Shown: positions 27,280 to 36,448, counted from the first letter of the stretch. The stretch: DNA of 64,000 nt from Rothia amarae (GCF_014705945.2 NZ_CP061538.1:2294001-2358000); one strand, 5' to 3'. The notes: a model not told the origin generated them from the letters alone. Numbers and translations are program-made.

Positions 27280-27603
27280 CGGACCGATGAAAGGAGCAGG
27301 CGAGAAGAAAGTACCGGTCCACGTGAGTAAAAACCAGCATCCCGCGCCAAATCCTAGAAGAGCAACAACCCATGAATATGGTTGGAGATAAGCATTTTGG
27401 TTCATCATCCAAGAAAAAATAATACAGAGAAATAAAAGACCCATCCCGCCGAGGGCAAATAAATAAAGATCCATCCAAAAAGGGTCTTTGGTAAGGGCGT
27501 AAGTGCGGTTCTTTCCTCCCCCAAGTATTGCCCACCCACCAAGTCCGATAATCGTCATGAGCAATAACCATAAGATTCCTGAAGGTAGTTCGAAAGACAC
27601 CAT
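26506..27603 (-). CDS. Multi-TM protein paired with the glycine-zipper protein (copy A)
   Basis: 365 aa. Three or four membrane helices in residues 1-120, a His/Arg-rich stretch ([16 protein letters not shown]), then a cytosolic beta-rich domain of about 200 residues. The start ATG directly abuts the stop of the 511-aa gene. Residues from about 108 on are the same as in the 366-aa protein at 44959-46059, while the TM part is different in sequence. Position and variation suggest that it recognises or neutralises the neighbouring glycine-zipper protein, which is inference. Confidence 0.7.
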   Translation of the reverse strand: MVSFELPSGILWLLLMTIIGLGGWAILGGGKNRTYALTKDPFWMDLYLFALGGMGLLFLCIIFSWMMNQNAYLQPYSWVVALLGFGAGCWFLLTWTGTFFSPAPFIGPRPRWWRETHHTLYAWTRHKKHHHIHAARLYRLHTRSAPPIEPITNIRKTNQPFVTELTAFTNTQTSFQMYQDQIPSNHTHRYTLRGTITGPFTFTGEIPEKYLCAEDLSYRKSMYFPAEPNLEQTRTRTVELFVDLHRLSFVQVAGEDYVRRHSWVVSFANVSSADVKLQRLDSGQLQITVGEPDSVSGQSFVFVSDQGWWTRLKAKPARLVKALESKRWLPVTAGSLVRKNFAGEQGPVEGSVVPEHGQGEYFSGQ

Positions 27604-29139
27604 TTAATTGAATACTCCTTTTACGGTATTAAAAATTCCACCTGCTGCATCAGCCAATATGTCATCTGCTCCGAGAGCTTTGGCTCCTTCTTCACCAGCC
27701 CAGCCACCAACAATGCCACCAGCAATACCACCGACCACACCGCCAACAGCCGTACCCAAACCAGGAACCACTGAACCCAACACAGCCCCCGTAGCAGCAC
27801 CAGCAGCAGCACCACCAACTATCCCAGAACCCGTAGTAGCAAAACTAGCTCCGGCAGCGCGTGCCCGCTTTTCCCCCTCTGACGAGGAGGCATGCTTATC
27901 CTCATCGTAATATTCGGAATAGTTTGATACACCACTAATGACATTTCCGACATACGGAACCTTCTTCGCCACTTTTCCAACCATCGGCAAATGCTTCGCA
28001 AAAGCCCCCACCGCACCATCGGCACTCTCCGAGAGAACCTTGGCATTAGAGGCAATCACATTCTTCGACTCACCCAACCGGTCAAAACTCTTACTCACCG
28101 CATCAATAGGCAAAGAATACTTGGGGAACATCCCCCGAACAGAAGACGCCATCCCCGCAGCCAACTCATCAGTATTACCTACTAGCGACTTCGTCCAATC
28201 ATCCAAGTGCTCAACATTGCCATCCAGAACGTTCTTAAAGACACCTTCAAGATCCATCTTTTGAAGCTTGGACCCAATAAATCCAGAGGTCAGCTTCAGC
28301 TTCTCCTTCAAAGGGTTCGGGAAATACACATCTCCCTCAAAACCCGTCAACTTCGCAAACATCTTCGAGGAACCCGCACCAGAACCAGGCCCCAGCCCCA
28401 GCCGGAAGGACGAAAGAGCTTTCTCCACCCCACCAATATGAGCAAACAATAAATCGTTATAGAAGAAAGAAGACTTGATACTCCCATCATCTTCAAAAGG
28501 AAGCATCGAACGCGTAAACTCCAGAACCGACCCCAACTCAGGGTGAGCCTGTTCAACCTGCCCAATACAAGCAGCGAACCTCCTACCCAAGGAACTATGA
28601 GAAGTCGTCTGCGCGGTGACCGAAGAAAACTCAGGCGCCACATACGAGCCTTGGAAAGATTTCTCCAACTGATCATGACTGACCTTGAGCTGCTCAAAAT
28701 CAAACCGAGCTGCCTTCAGATCAGATTCGGCATCAGCAATATCTTCCCGTAGTGACTTCTCTTTCCCACCGCCCTTTTTATCGTCCTTACTCAGACCCTC
28801 AAGTGTCCTACGGTGAGAATCAATACTTTGCTGAGCATCTCCTGCTTTTCGCGCAAGCTTCGCCGCTGAATCCTGAAGCTGTTGAAGCTGATCAGCCCAC
28901 CCCTTACACAGCTGCTCTAAAGATCCAGCAGTTTCTTTTGCCTTGCCAAAAGCCGACTCCATCTCCCCCAGGGCAGAATCAAAATTTCTAGCAGCCACAC
29001 CGAGGGCATCTGTGTCTGGTTTCTTGATAGGGTCAAAAGCTTTCGAAACATCACCCCAATACGTGGAGAGAGTTTGGAAAGCTTGCGGGTCCCCTTTAAA
29101 TTGTTCACCGCCGAGGGCTCCCCAGTTTTCTCCGCTCAT
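27604..29139 (-). CDS. LXG-like coiled-coil protein with C-terminal glycine zipper (copy A)
   Basis: 511 aa. The N-terminus has [15 protein letters not shown], like the GDP.AF/AW signature of the hydrolase effectors, then a long coiled coil (about 30-180), a middle domain, and a Gly/Ala-rich C-terminus (about 435-490: [14 protein letters not shown] and similar) able to insert in membranes. It has no signal peptide, so T7SS export is plausible. The last 25 residues differ from those of the paralogue at 46067-47602. It might be a pore-forming effector or a structural component; I cannot tell which. Confidence 0.7.
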   Translation of the reverse strand: MSGENWGALGGEQFKGDPQAFQTLSTYWGDVSKAFDPIKKPDTDALGVAARNFDSALGEMESAFGKAKETAGSLEQLCKGWADQLQQLQDSAAKLARKAGDAQQSIDSHRRTLEGLSKDDKKGGGKEKSLREDIADAESDLKAARFDFEQLKVSHDQLEKSFQGSYVAPEFSSVTAQTTSHSSLGRRFAACIGQVEQAHPELGSVLEFTRSMLPFEDDGSIKSSFFYNDLLFAHIGGVEKALSSFRLGLGPGSGAGSSKMFAKLTGFEGDVYFPNPLKEKLKLTSGFIGSKLQKMDLEGVFKNVLDGNVEHLDDWTKSLVGNTDELAAGMASSVRGMFPKYSLPIDAVSKSFDRLGESKNVIASNAKVLSESADGAVGAFAKHLPMVGKVAKKVPYVGNVISGVSNYSEYYDEDKHASSSEGEKRARAAGASFATTGSGIVGGAAAGAATGAVLGSVVPGLGTAVGGVVGGIAGGIVGGWAGEEGAKALGADDILADAAGGIFNTVKGVFN

Positions 29140-29394
29140 TTATTTGCCTCCTGCCTGATCGGCCTCTTTCATGTTGGTTTGTACCGTGGTGATGGCTTCT
29201 TTAAGGGTGCTGACTTCTTGGTGGGTGGTTTCTACACGGGTTGACCAGGTGCTGTTTTCTCCGGTGATAGTAGCGGTGGCCTCGCCGTAGTCACCGCTAG
29301 GTGTCCCGCCGAGGGATTCCAGGGCTCGTAAGGCGTCTTGGGCGCTGGTGTTCCAGGAGTTGAAGTCTTCAGAGGAAAGTTTGAGGGAGGTCAT
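29140..29394 (-). CDS. WXG100-like protein (copy A)
   Basis: 84 aa, two helices, with Trp residues in both (FNSWNTSAQ and NSTWSTRVE) and a Gly-rich turn (SLGGTPSGDYG). The C-terminus TNMKEADQAGGK again shows the K.AD signature. It nearly matches the protein at 47603-47857. The stop codon lies immediately before the start of the 511-aa gene (same transcript), which makes it that protein's likely Esx partner. Confidence 0.75.
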   Translation of the reverse strand: MTSLKLSSEDFNSWNTSAQDALRALESLGGTPSGDYGEATATITGENSTWSTRVETTHQEVSTLKEAITTVQTNMKEADQAGGK

Positions 29395-29475
29395 GAAAAT
29401 TCATTCCTTTATTTCTAAAAAGTCTCGGTAAAGCTAAGGGGTAGAACATTGGAGGGGTAAAGATAAGTAATCCTT

Positions 29476-30294
29476 CTAGGGATTTGGATCGCTGTGTTGC
29501 ATGGTGACATCCACGGAGTATGAGCCGCCTGAAACATCACGCAGCACCACCTGTGCCTCACCCAACACCTCACCCGCAACAGAAGAAACCGAACACGAGA
29601 GCCCCTGCCCCTCCCTCAACACCACAAACCCACCACCACAATCAACCTTCGGCCTCTCACCCAGCTGCCCCTCCAAAGCATCAGCAACCACACCAGCCAC
29701 CGAACCCCGACTATCCGACAACGGCTCATCCGCCACCGACGGAGAAAGCTTCACATCCAACGACGGCACGCCCTGATCAGAAACACTCTTCACCACCGCC
29801 ACAGCAGAACGCGGCTCATCCTCCCCCACAAACCTCACCTGACACGCCGTGCTAGCACCCACCTGCCGCGGCAAAGAATCACCACAAACCACCGAAGGAG
29901 CAACCTTCAACTCACTCTTCAATGTCTGCTCCACCTGCGCTTTCACATCTGAAGCACTCACCGGCGGTGTCTCCGACTCCCAACCAGGAACCAACACCAC
30001 ATCCACCGCATACCCATCATCAGAAAGAGAAGAAATACTCACCTGCGCAGAACGAGCAGACTCCTCCTGCCCCACAACCACCTCACAGGTAGCTGAAGCA
30101 CCCACCTCAACCTTCACCTCCGCTGCGCCGCAATCCATCTGAGAATCCTCACCAGTCTGAGCTTTCACCGCTGAAACACCAGCAGACTCCAACTCAGAAG
30201 CACTCACTATCTCAGTATCTGCACCGCAACCAGATATACCCAGCGCCGTAGCACCGGTTAAACCCAGCACCGTATACAACTTAGAAAAACGCAT
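29476..30294 (-). CDS. Lipoprotein with three DUF4333-like repeats (copy A)
   Basis: 272 aa with signal peptide and lipobox ISGCG. The mature part has three repeats of about 75 residues, each with a paired-cysteine pattern (for example VVCGDSLPRQVGASTACQVRF and VDCGGGFVVLREGQGLSCSV), as in the DUF4333 family of actinobacterial lipoproteins. The ATG overlaps the stop of the ATPase fragment (ATGA). The counterpart at 50971-51804 differs mainly in the first half of repeat two and at the C-terminal end. It is probably exposed on the outer face of the membrane. Confidence 0.75.
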   Translation of the reverse strand: MRFSKLYTVLGLTGATALGISGCGADTEIVSASELESAGVSAVKAQTGEDSQMDCGAAEVKVEVGASATCEVVVGQEESARSAQVSISSLSDDGYAVDVVLVPGWESETPPVSASDVKAQVEQTLKSELKVAPSVVCGDSLPRQVGASTACQVRFVGEDEPRSAVAVVKSVSDQGVPSLDVKLSPSVADEPLSDSRGSVAGVVADALEGQLGERPKVDCGGGFVVLREGQGLSCSVSSVAGEVLGEAQVVLRDVSGGSYSVDVTMQHSDPNP

Positions 30295-31442
30295 CAGAAA
30301 ACCTCTCCACCAGACGCCACCTGCACCGACGTCACCTGGCCATCACCAACATTCACCAAAGCACGCCCCACCGGACGCACCTGGCCCAAAATCTCCTGAT
30401 TCAAGGCCAACCCAAAAGGCTTACCACTAAAAATAGAGGCCGGATCCAACAGGGCACCATGACGACGCTTGACCAACTCATTCATCCACGACAAAGCACC
30501 CACCCGATCCAACTCATCCAAACCATCAGCAGCAATCACCCGTAAACCGTTGTTGTTCAAGGCAGCACCAATTTTCTTGAACTCATCAGTGACGGGGTAA
30601 TCCGTGATCGCCGAAGCATCATCAACCACCAGCAAAATGTTTTCCATCGCCAGCACCTCACGCACCACCTCAGCAGTAATATCAGCACCAGCATACGAGG
30701 CAACCACAGACGGATGAGCAGCAAGCTCACGCAACGGCGAACGCAACGGAGTCATCAACACCACCGGCACCCCCGCATCCAAGCACGACCGCGTCAAAGC
30801 CACCAAAGCAGTAGACTTACCCGACCGGGTAGAACCACCCACAATAAAAGTCGGGATATCCATCAAATCCACCGACACCGGCCCCACATCCTGACCCCCG
30901 ATACCCAACACAGGTCTCCAGGGCACCAGCGCACTTGCACCCCCTGCGGCAGAAAGAACCTGGGGATAAGAAACCTTCACCGGCAAATCCTTGAAAACAG
31001 CCGGGACATGCACCAAATCCACCCCGCCTTGCGATTGGGTAGCCTTCTGCCCGATAACACCCAGTGCACGCACCTGAGCCTGTGAGGATAAATCAGCATC
31101 CAACACAGCAAACTGAGTCTCACGCGAGGTAGCAGACTCAAAAGCACGCCCCGACCCGATCTTCTCCGGCAACTCACGCGGGGACAGACCAGCCATCGCA
31201 TAATCCGTCCGATCAGCCAAACGCAACAAGTACTTATGCTCCACCAGGCTATTAGTGCGCGAAGACAACAAAGAACGATCACCGGCAATAATAAGGTGAA
31301 TACCGGCTGAGGCGCCCTCGCGCAGCAACCCCAGCACCGCCTGCCCCACACTGCTTTGGCAGTTATCTCCGATACCGTTGAGGAACCCCTCCCACTGGTC
31401 AAAAAGGATGACAATATGAGGGATCTTTTGGTCAGCAGGCAC
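30294..31442 (-). pseudogene. 3' fragment of the EccC/EssC-type ATPase gene (copy A)
   Basis: 382 codons, nearly identical to the C-terminal residues of the 1447-aa ATPase at 51804-56147. It covers the end of the second and the whole third ATPase domain (Walker A GGSTRSGKST). Just upstream of the GTG there is an in-frame TAA, and homology to copy B stops at about 31451. The N-terminal FHA-like, membrane and first ATPase domains are absent, so it cannot work as a secretion motor by itself. It looks like the breakpoint of the duplication. Confidence 0.85.
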
Positions 31443-31477
31443 ATTACGGCGTTATTCAGGATGGGGGGATACTAACC

Positions 31478-31579
31478 GTGCAACCTCAGAAGCGTCCGCT
31501 ACGTCGTCGTGAGCGTACTGCTGGTTTTACCCGTGGTGATGATCCTCCAGATAAGGCAAAGGGAGGGAAGGTTTCGTAG
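31478..31579 (+). CDS. 33-codon ORF at the copy A breakpoint
   Basis: GTG start after GGGGGA. It encodes a very basic peptide (QPQKRPLRRRERTAGF). The frame stays open upstream into the ATPase fragment on the opposite strand, so it could also be the 3' tail of a gene cut off at the breakpoint. It may not be a gene at all. Confidence 0.25.
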   Translation: MQPQKRPLRRRERTAGFTRGDDPPDKAKGGKVS

Positions 31580-31621
31580 ACCTCAGGTCCTTAGTTGGGC
31601 ATGCCTAAAATGAGTTTTTTG

Positions 31622-31653
31622 ATGCTTTTCGCAGTGGCGGGAAGCATTTTTTA
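31622..31653 (+). terminator. Terminator-like hairpin
   Basis: An 11-bp stem with two G-T pairs (31622-31632 with 31637-31647) followed by six T residues, about 40 bases after the 33-codon ORF. Confidence 0.55.
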
Positions 31654-31712
31654 TTGCCTCGATCTAGAGAGAACCGGTTTTTAATGAGTTTTGGGTGGTT
31701 TTTAGATACAGA

Positions 31713-31748
31713 AAAGCCCGATTCAGCTGTTTTGCTGAATCGGGCTTT
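31713..31748 (+). terminator. Terminator upstream of the right 111-bp repeat
   Basis: A perfect 15-bp stem, AAAGCCCGATTCAGC with its complement around a 6-base loop, ending in CTTTCT. Its core resembles the terminator at 20281-20310. Confidence 0.75.
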
Positions 31749-31797
31749 CTTGGTGGTGTTTCTATACAAACGTTTTTTCTGTACGATACAAACGACC

Positions 31798-31908
31798 CGC
31801 GGTGGGTCGTTTGCATGGTTAAAACTAGCCCGGTATAGCAAGGATCCTGCCTCCCTATTTGAGGGATTCGGTAAAGCTTTCCCGAAGCAAAAAGCAAATT
31901 TTCCCGAA
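31798..31908. repeat. 111-bp direct repeat, right copy
   Basis: Same orientation as 20312-20422, offset 11,486. Its left end overlaps a hairpin (AAACGACCC with GGGTCGTTT, 31790-31812) that the left copy lacks. Confidence 0.85.
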
Positions 31909-32066
31909 ACTGGGAACAACGCAACAAAGGAACAAAACCCAGTGCATATCGAGGATAATTTCAATCCTCATGACGATAAGATCCTTAGCCGCCCCTAGTT
32001 TCCCAGTAATCACGAGCCGCGACTGGACAACATTGCCCTCTGTCTAAAGGGACGAGAAAAATATGA

Positions 32067-32095
32067 TTGACTTCTTATATAAATAGCTTTAAAGT
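32067..32095 (+). promoter_or_regulatory. Promoter candidate for the DUF3800 gene
   Basis: TTGACT, a 17-base spacer, then TAAAGT. The transcript would carry a leader of about 77 bases that includes a 9-bp hairpin (32138-32146 with 32153-32161) ending 17 bases before the ATG. Confidence 0.45.
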
Positions 32096-32178
32096 TCATA
32101 TTGGTAGCAAGTTCTGAGCAACTGAAGCGCCTTTCCGAGAGCCCGTCTATGCACGGGCTCTTGTGCTATCTTCAGATT

Positions 32179-33126
32179 ATGCTTCTTGCTTATATCGACG
32201 AATTTGGACATATCGGTCCCTACATCTCCTCCCGCCATGAGAAGTTTAAAGACCATCCGGTCTTTGGTTACTCCGGATTTATAATTCCTGCTCATAACGT
32301 GAGGCCGCTGGGAGCTTTTTTTGAATCCGTCAAAAGCAATTTGCTTGCATATGAGATTGAACAGTCAGGCAAACATCCCAAGCGATGGGAGAAAAAAGGC
32401 GCCTCACTTTTAACTACCAGAAACATGGAAAAATACGGGGATGAGATTCGTCCTGCCATGAAGCGTCTTTTTAGAAAACTTTATCGGCTGCATGGAAGAG
32501 TCGTCTTTGTAGGTCAGATTAAACCTGTTGGGTCTAAAGCTGAAACAGGCGAAAGTACAACGGATAGAAGCAATCACGTGCTCCGCCAAATTATCAAGGA
32601 GATAGCTGGCTACGCAGACAGTCTGGATGAAGATGTTTTAATTTTTCTCGATTCGGTGGATACGAAAACGCGCGAAGAATCACTATCGGTATGTGCAAGT
32701 TTTATTTATGCTTCTTCATCAACAAACTCAGTCAAACGAGTGTTGGAGGCACCTATGCAACTAGAAAGCCACCTCTATGGAACAACGCAGTTTGCTGATT
32801 GGATTTGCGCTCTCCTAGGCCGGTCATCTCATTTCCATCTTGTACCTGACTCAGAATTCAGCTGGGCCCCAAAATTATTGGATGAGATGCTGGCATGCGC
32901 CCATAAAGATAAAGCCACTACTCAATATTCCCGTATTCAGCCATATCAAAGCAATAAGCGAAAAATGAAATCAATTGGCATTCTTTCCTTACGTTCGCAG
33001 AAAAAGTATGTAGATTCTCAACCTAAGAAACAAGTCGATAAGAGAATGACTCAAAAGTTAGGTTTGGAACACCCAAAGTTGGCGGATTTTTATGAAACTT
33101 TAAAGAAAAGCTCTCCTGAAAACTGA
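32179..33126 (+). CDS. DUF3800 family protein
   Basis: 315 aa from the ATG of MLLAYIDEFG; the frame is open to a TTG at 32101. The YIDEFG start (usually YIDESG), the IFLDSVD strand and the late FADWICALLGR helix fit the DUF3800 family, whose fold is related to RNase H-like nucleases and which is common on mobile elements. The biochemical function is not established. It is the only plus-strand gene in the middle of a 40-kb minus-strand island and lies exactly between the two copies of the T7SS cargo, so it was probably acquired separately. A conserved leader hairpin lies just upstream. Confidence 0.75.
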   Translation: MLLAYIDEFGHIGPYISSRHEKFKDHPVFGYSGFIIPAHNVRPLGAFFESVKSNLLAYEIEQSGKHPKRWEKKGASLLTTRNMEKYGDEIRPAMKRLFRKLYRLHGRVVFVGQIKPVGSKAETGESTTDRSNHVLRQIIKEIAGYADSLDEDVLIFLDSVDTKTREESLSVCASFIYASSSTNSVKRVLEAPMQLESHLYGTTQFADWICALLGRSSHFHLVPDSEFSWAPKLLDEMLACAHKDKATTQYSRIQPYQSNKRKMKSIGILSLRSQKKYVDSQPKKQVDKRMTQKLGLEHPKLADFYETLKKSSPEN

Positions 33127-33204
33127 TATTTGCTGAGCCTAGTCTTCGATACTCCAGCGGATAAGCCCAAATCGATATCTCTGACAACATCATTCTCAGA
33201 CGCT

Positions 33205-33552
33205 CTAACGACAACACCCGTTGCTATACAAAGCCCACGCAGGCATCGCCAACACGAACCAACCCACTACCAACGCCACCGCACCATACAGCACGGTCAA
33301 AACAACCGCGGCAGCCTTACTACCCGAAGCAGCATAAAGCGGATACAACAAAGCCAAACCCAACCCCAGCAGAGCACTAAAAATCAGTAACCCGCACAAG
33401 GGCAGAAGATTCTGATCAGTACCCAACCACACCAACAGCCCTAGCGCTATGCTCGAGGCAAGAAAAAGTACCAGCGACCACAGGATAATCGAAGCAGAGT
33501 CCCTATCTTCGCTTAGCTTCGAAGGCTCCTGGCTAGAATACTCATCCACCAT
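33205..33552 (-). CDS. Four-TM small membrane protein
   Basis: 115 aa. After a polar N-terminus of about 20 residues there are four hydrophobic segments, with no recognisable family motif. It is the last gene of copy B, starting two bases after the stop of the lipoprotein gene upstream. Only its last few codons survive in copy A (21283-21330). Confidence 0.6.
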   Translation of the reverse strand: MVDEYSSQEPSKLSEDRDSASIILWSLVLFLASSIALGLLVWLGTDQNLLPLCGLLIFSALLGLGLALLYPLYAASGSKAAAVVLTVLYGAVALVVGWFVLAMPAWALYSNGCCR

Positions 33553-33554
33553 CG

Positions 33555-34124
33555 TTATGCCTTCTCGCCCGGGAAAACCTGAGCCGAAGACTCATCACCC
33601 TTAAAACCAGAAAAACATTCAGTATCAGCTTCTACCGACTCACCACCGACACCAGCGGTATAAACCACCACAGTGCCGTGCTCTAAATCGGTGGCAATCT
33701 GAAACATACCCTTACTCTCACCTACGTTGCGCACCTTCAAACCACGAGATTCCCAAGCCTGTCGAACTTTATTAATTTGATGTTGATAGTTCTCAGTGCC
33801 AAGATTCTGATCATAGGCTGTAGCTTTCAGCTCAAGATTTCCCTTTCCTTCCCCGCAGGGAAAAACAGTCACATCCGCCCACGATGCTTCTCGATAGGGA
33901 AAAGGCTTCGTATTATTCATCCATAGAAACTTCGCCTCATTCCCATTAGCACTAGCAGCAACAGCTACCGCAGAGTACATCTCCTTGAAAATCTCATTAG
34001 CACCAGGTTCAATAGCCTTATTCTTCTGAGTTACAGAACCGCATCCTGTAAGCATGAGCACCGCAATGACGACAGCCACGCAAACATTCAGAAAACGGCG
34101 GAACCCCGAAGAGAAAAACATCAA
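33555..34124 (-). CDS. Island-family lipoprotein, intact (copy B)
   Basis: 189 aa, ATGATG start after GGGGAAAG. Signal peptide with lipobox LTGCG. Mature part: FPCGEGKGNLELK, QAWESRGLKVRNVGE, GTVVVYTAGVGG, ADTECF. The two cysteines beyond the lipobox could form a disulfide. From about residue 40 it equals the start-damaged copy at 21352-21876. It is the third lipoprotein in a row downstream of the truncated effector. Confidence 0.75.
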   Translation of the reverse strand: MMFFSSGFRRFLNVCVAVVIAVLMLTGCGSVTQKNKAIEPGANEIFKEMYSAVAVAASANGNEAKFLWMNNTKPFPYREASWADVTVFPCGEGKGNLELKATAYDQNLGTENYQHQINKVRQAWESRGLKVRNVGESKGMFQIATDLEHGTVVVYTAGVGGESVEADTECFSGFKGDESSAQVFPGEKA

Positions 34125-34160
34125 GAAAATCTTTCCCCGAAAACCCAGAAAAACGAATGA

Positions 34161-34745
34161 CTATGAGGCTGAAGCAGAGGACGACGGGGCCGGGATATCA
34201 GCAGAACACGGCGAATACACCCGAATATAGTCCACTCCGCCCTCACTCACCGAATACAAAACCGTCACCCCTGCAGGAGTCGAAGCACCAATCGTAATCC
34301 CCGGAGCATCCTTGGTCCCCGGAGCAACGTTCTTCACTTCCCACCCCAAAGACTCCCACTTAGCCCGAATCTTCTCAGACTGAGACTCCCACTCATCAGC
34401 AGAGTACTTCTTATTTCCTTCTACCGGGGCGGAATACTTATATTCAAAGCCATCTTTAGCGTTACCACCACAGACACCAGAAAATGCTGCAATATCATCG
34501 TCAAGCTCTGATGCGTAATACACCTGCCCGCTCTGATATTTGAACTCTTCCTCAGTTAACCCTGTGGCGTTAACTGTTTCTTGAACCGCCGTGCGAAAAT
34601 CATCCTGCACAGCATCAACCTCCGCACCAGAATCCGACACCGAACTAACCGCACCATCCTCGAACTGCACAGAACACCCAGAACACACCATCGTGCCCAG
34701 GACTAGCCACCCAATTACTGATTTGCGCACAACAAGACCCGTCAT
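34161..34745 (-). CDS. Island-family lipoprotein (copy B)
   Basis: 194 aa with lipobox VCSGC. It has VCGGNAKDGFEYKYS and RAKWESLGWEVKNV like the protein at 21946-22515. The region between lipobox and first mature cysteine differs strongly (YQSGQVYYASELDD against YQGGRPYEASELDN), as expected if that part sets partner specificity. No good ribosome site is visible before the ATG, so it may depend on coupling to the upstream gene 11 bases away. Confidence 0.7.
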   Translation of the reverse strand: MTGLVVRKSVIGWLVLGTMVCSGCSVQFEDGAVSSVSDSGAEVDAVQDDFRTAVQETVNATGLTEEEFKYQSGQVYYASELDDDIAAFSGVCGGNAKDGFEYKYSAPVEGNKKYSADEWESQSEKIRAKWESLGWEVKNVAPGTKDAPGITIGASTPAGVTVLYSVSEGGVDYIRVYSPCSADIPAPSSSASAS

Positions 34746-34756
34746 ATAAGTGCAAT

Positions 34757-35332
34757 TTAAGATGCAGAAGGAGAAGGCTCAGGACTCGGTAAATTGCACT
34801 CCGTATCGGCTAATATCATCAGTCCCGTCTTCCCAGCATAAAACTGAACCAAAACACCTTTACTAGTCTGATAAGCAATCTTCTTCGACTGCCCATCTGC
34901 ACCGACCTCATACGGATTCAACCCCCGTGATTCCCAGTGCGTCCACATGTCATTACTAATCTTGAGATATTCTTTGGTGGAATAAGTGCGTTCGTATTTC
35001 AAGACTACTGATTTCCTATAGAGCATCTGATTGTCCGCAGAGTCTCCACAATAAGAACCAGCGATAGGAACATAGTTCTTAAAATCTTCAACCTCAAACT
35101 GCTGTCCCCCAGTGTAAAACCACTTGTTTGCAGGAACACCTGAGGCCTCCACCGTAGCCAATACCGCCTGCTCAAAATCCTTATTTACATCCGCCAACGC
35201 ATCAACCCTAGACGAAGAAGAACCAGATTCCGTTTCCTTTTCACTATGCACCGCACAACCTCCCAAAAACAGAGAACTCACCAACACCACACCAATAATT
35301 ACCCGCTGACTCTTCCACACTTTATTATTCAT
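34757..35332 (-). CDS. Island-family lipoprotein next to the truncated effector
   Basis: 191 aa from the ATG at 35332, which has GGAGAAGG five bases upstream; that ribosome site and ATG overlap the effector's last codons. Lipobox FLGGCA. The mature part has GSYCGDSADN, THWESRGLNPYEVGAD, GVLVQFYAGKTG and ADTECNL, so it belongs to the same family but has no near-identical partner elsewhere in the window. It is the likely cognate immunity lipoprotein of the effector upstream (inference). Confidence 0.72.
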   Translation of the reverse strand: MNNKVWKSQRVIIGVVLVSSLFLGGCAVHSEKETESGSSSSRVDALADVNKDFEQAVLATVEASGVPANKWFYTGGQQFEVEDFKNYVPIAGSYCGDSADNQMLYRKSVVLKYERTYSTKEYLKISNDMWTHWESRGLNPYEVGADGQSKKIAYQTSKGVLVQFYAGKTGLMILADTECNLPSPEPSPSAS

Positions 35333-36448
35333 GGATACCTTCTCCAACATTCACCAAATCAGAAAACTCCATACCTTGTTCATGCGCATACCTACGCACC
35401 TGCTCAGCAGAAAGCCTCCCGTCCCGATTAGCATCCAGATAAGGGTAAGAACCACTCTCAGGATCCCACTCATTACCTACCACCATCGGGCTAATCAATT
35501 TCTTACCAACCACAGCATAATCACCTAACGAGATACGGGAACCGTAATACAAACTACTCGTACCAGGACTCAAAATTCCATCCGCATCCCCATCATTGAG
35601 CTTCACAAACCGATAATCGGCAACTCCCTCTTTGCCATTCCTTTCAAACAGTCCATGCTCATCCGCATCTTCAAGATAATTACCAGAAGCATCGAAACCA
35701 CCATTAGAACTAAAGGACTGGGCGCCTGCCGCTTGCAAAACCTCTGGAGTAGGTCGTGCACCAAGAAATGCTCCAGATTTTGCAACAACACTTTGATTAG
35801 GGCTAACAGCGGTATAGAAAATATTCGGTTTCTCGTTAGTCTTTTCTACTTGCCACTGCCCCCTGTAGGCTTTCTCGATTGCAGTCAAACTTAGGCCGGC
35901 TGAGTCATAAAGAACGACGTTATCTACTTTTGTCTGGGACTGGTATAAAGCTTCTGCGGATAACGTCGTGCCATAAGAATGAGCTTGAAGAGACACAAAA
36001 GCATCGTTATAAGCATCTGTGGAGCCCGCACCATAGGAAGGTATATCTTTATTAGATGATTTAGTAACATTCAAACCATCATAAAAGCTTGAAAGATTAT
36101 GGGCGCCATCCCTTGCTTTATCCATCATTGCTACAGACCCTTCACCCAAAGTCAGTGTTTTCTCTGTTGCTTCAAGTGTGGGCGATTCGTAACCTATCCA
36201 TGCAATAACTGTGTGCTTTCCTCCACCTGGAATATCTTGTTCTTTATACACGGCAGAAGCTGTTTCGACTAACGAACCGATGCTACCGTCCACGTTATTA
36301 TCCATTCCCGGAACAATCATCGTCGTCTTGGACGCAATATCTACGTCCCCTACCGAAACAGCAGCCATCACATCGTTATAGGTTGATCTATCATCTACAA
36401 GAGTATTAGAAATATCTACAGTTAAAATAAATTTGGGTTCTTCTTTTG
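35325..36448 (-). pseudogene. DUF1023 effector lacking its N-terminal half (IS-linked deletion)
   Basis: The C-terminal part (about 370 codons) of a hydrolase effector. Homology begins at FILTVDIS, in frame but without a start until MMAAVSVG (36371). It keeps the GDVD...VPGMDN motif, QAHSYGTTL nucleophile elbow and ADEHGLFE. It also carries two DxDxDG-type calcium-loop motifs (NDGDADGIL and LDANRDGRLSAEQ). The IS element ends at its upstream border, and the missing N-terminal part is not found beyond the IS, so sequence was deleted as well as interrupted. Without the T7SS N-terminus it is probably not secreted. Confidence 0.8.

Larger units (their letters stand above)
31443..32178. other. Junction region between T7SS copy A and the DUF3800 gene
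   Basis: It holds the end of homology to the ATPase gene, a short plus-strand frame, two terminator hairpins (31622-31653 and 31713-31748), the right 111-bp repeat, and then a DUF3800 promoter and leader. No full gene is supported here. Confidence 0.6.

Noticed and set aside
29501-29855. Pro/His-rich plus-strand ORFs opposite the DUF4333-like lipoproteins
   Set aside because: Mirror of a high-GC third-position coding strand; the minus-strand gene has lipobox and repeat structure.
30294-31442. Functional stand-alone third ATPase domain
   Set aside because: Near-identity to copy B, an in-frame stop just upstream and lack of membrane parts make a truncated duplicate the simpler explanation, though expression is not excluded.
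31605-31998. ORFs through the right 111-bp repeat, also present at the left repeat
   Set aside because: The translation differs outside the repeat, both ORFs cross terminators, and there is no ribosome site. The shared peptide only reflects the DNA repeat.
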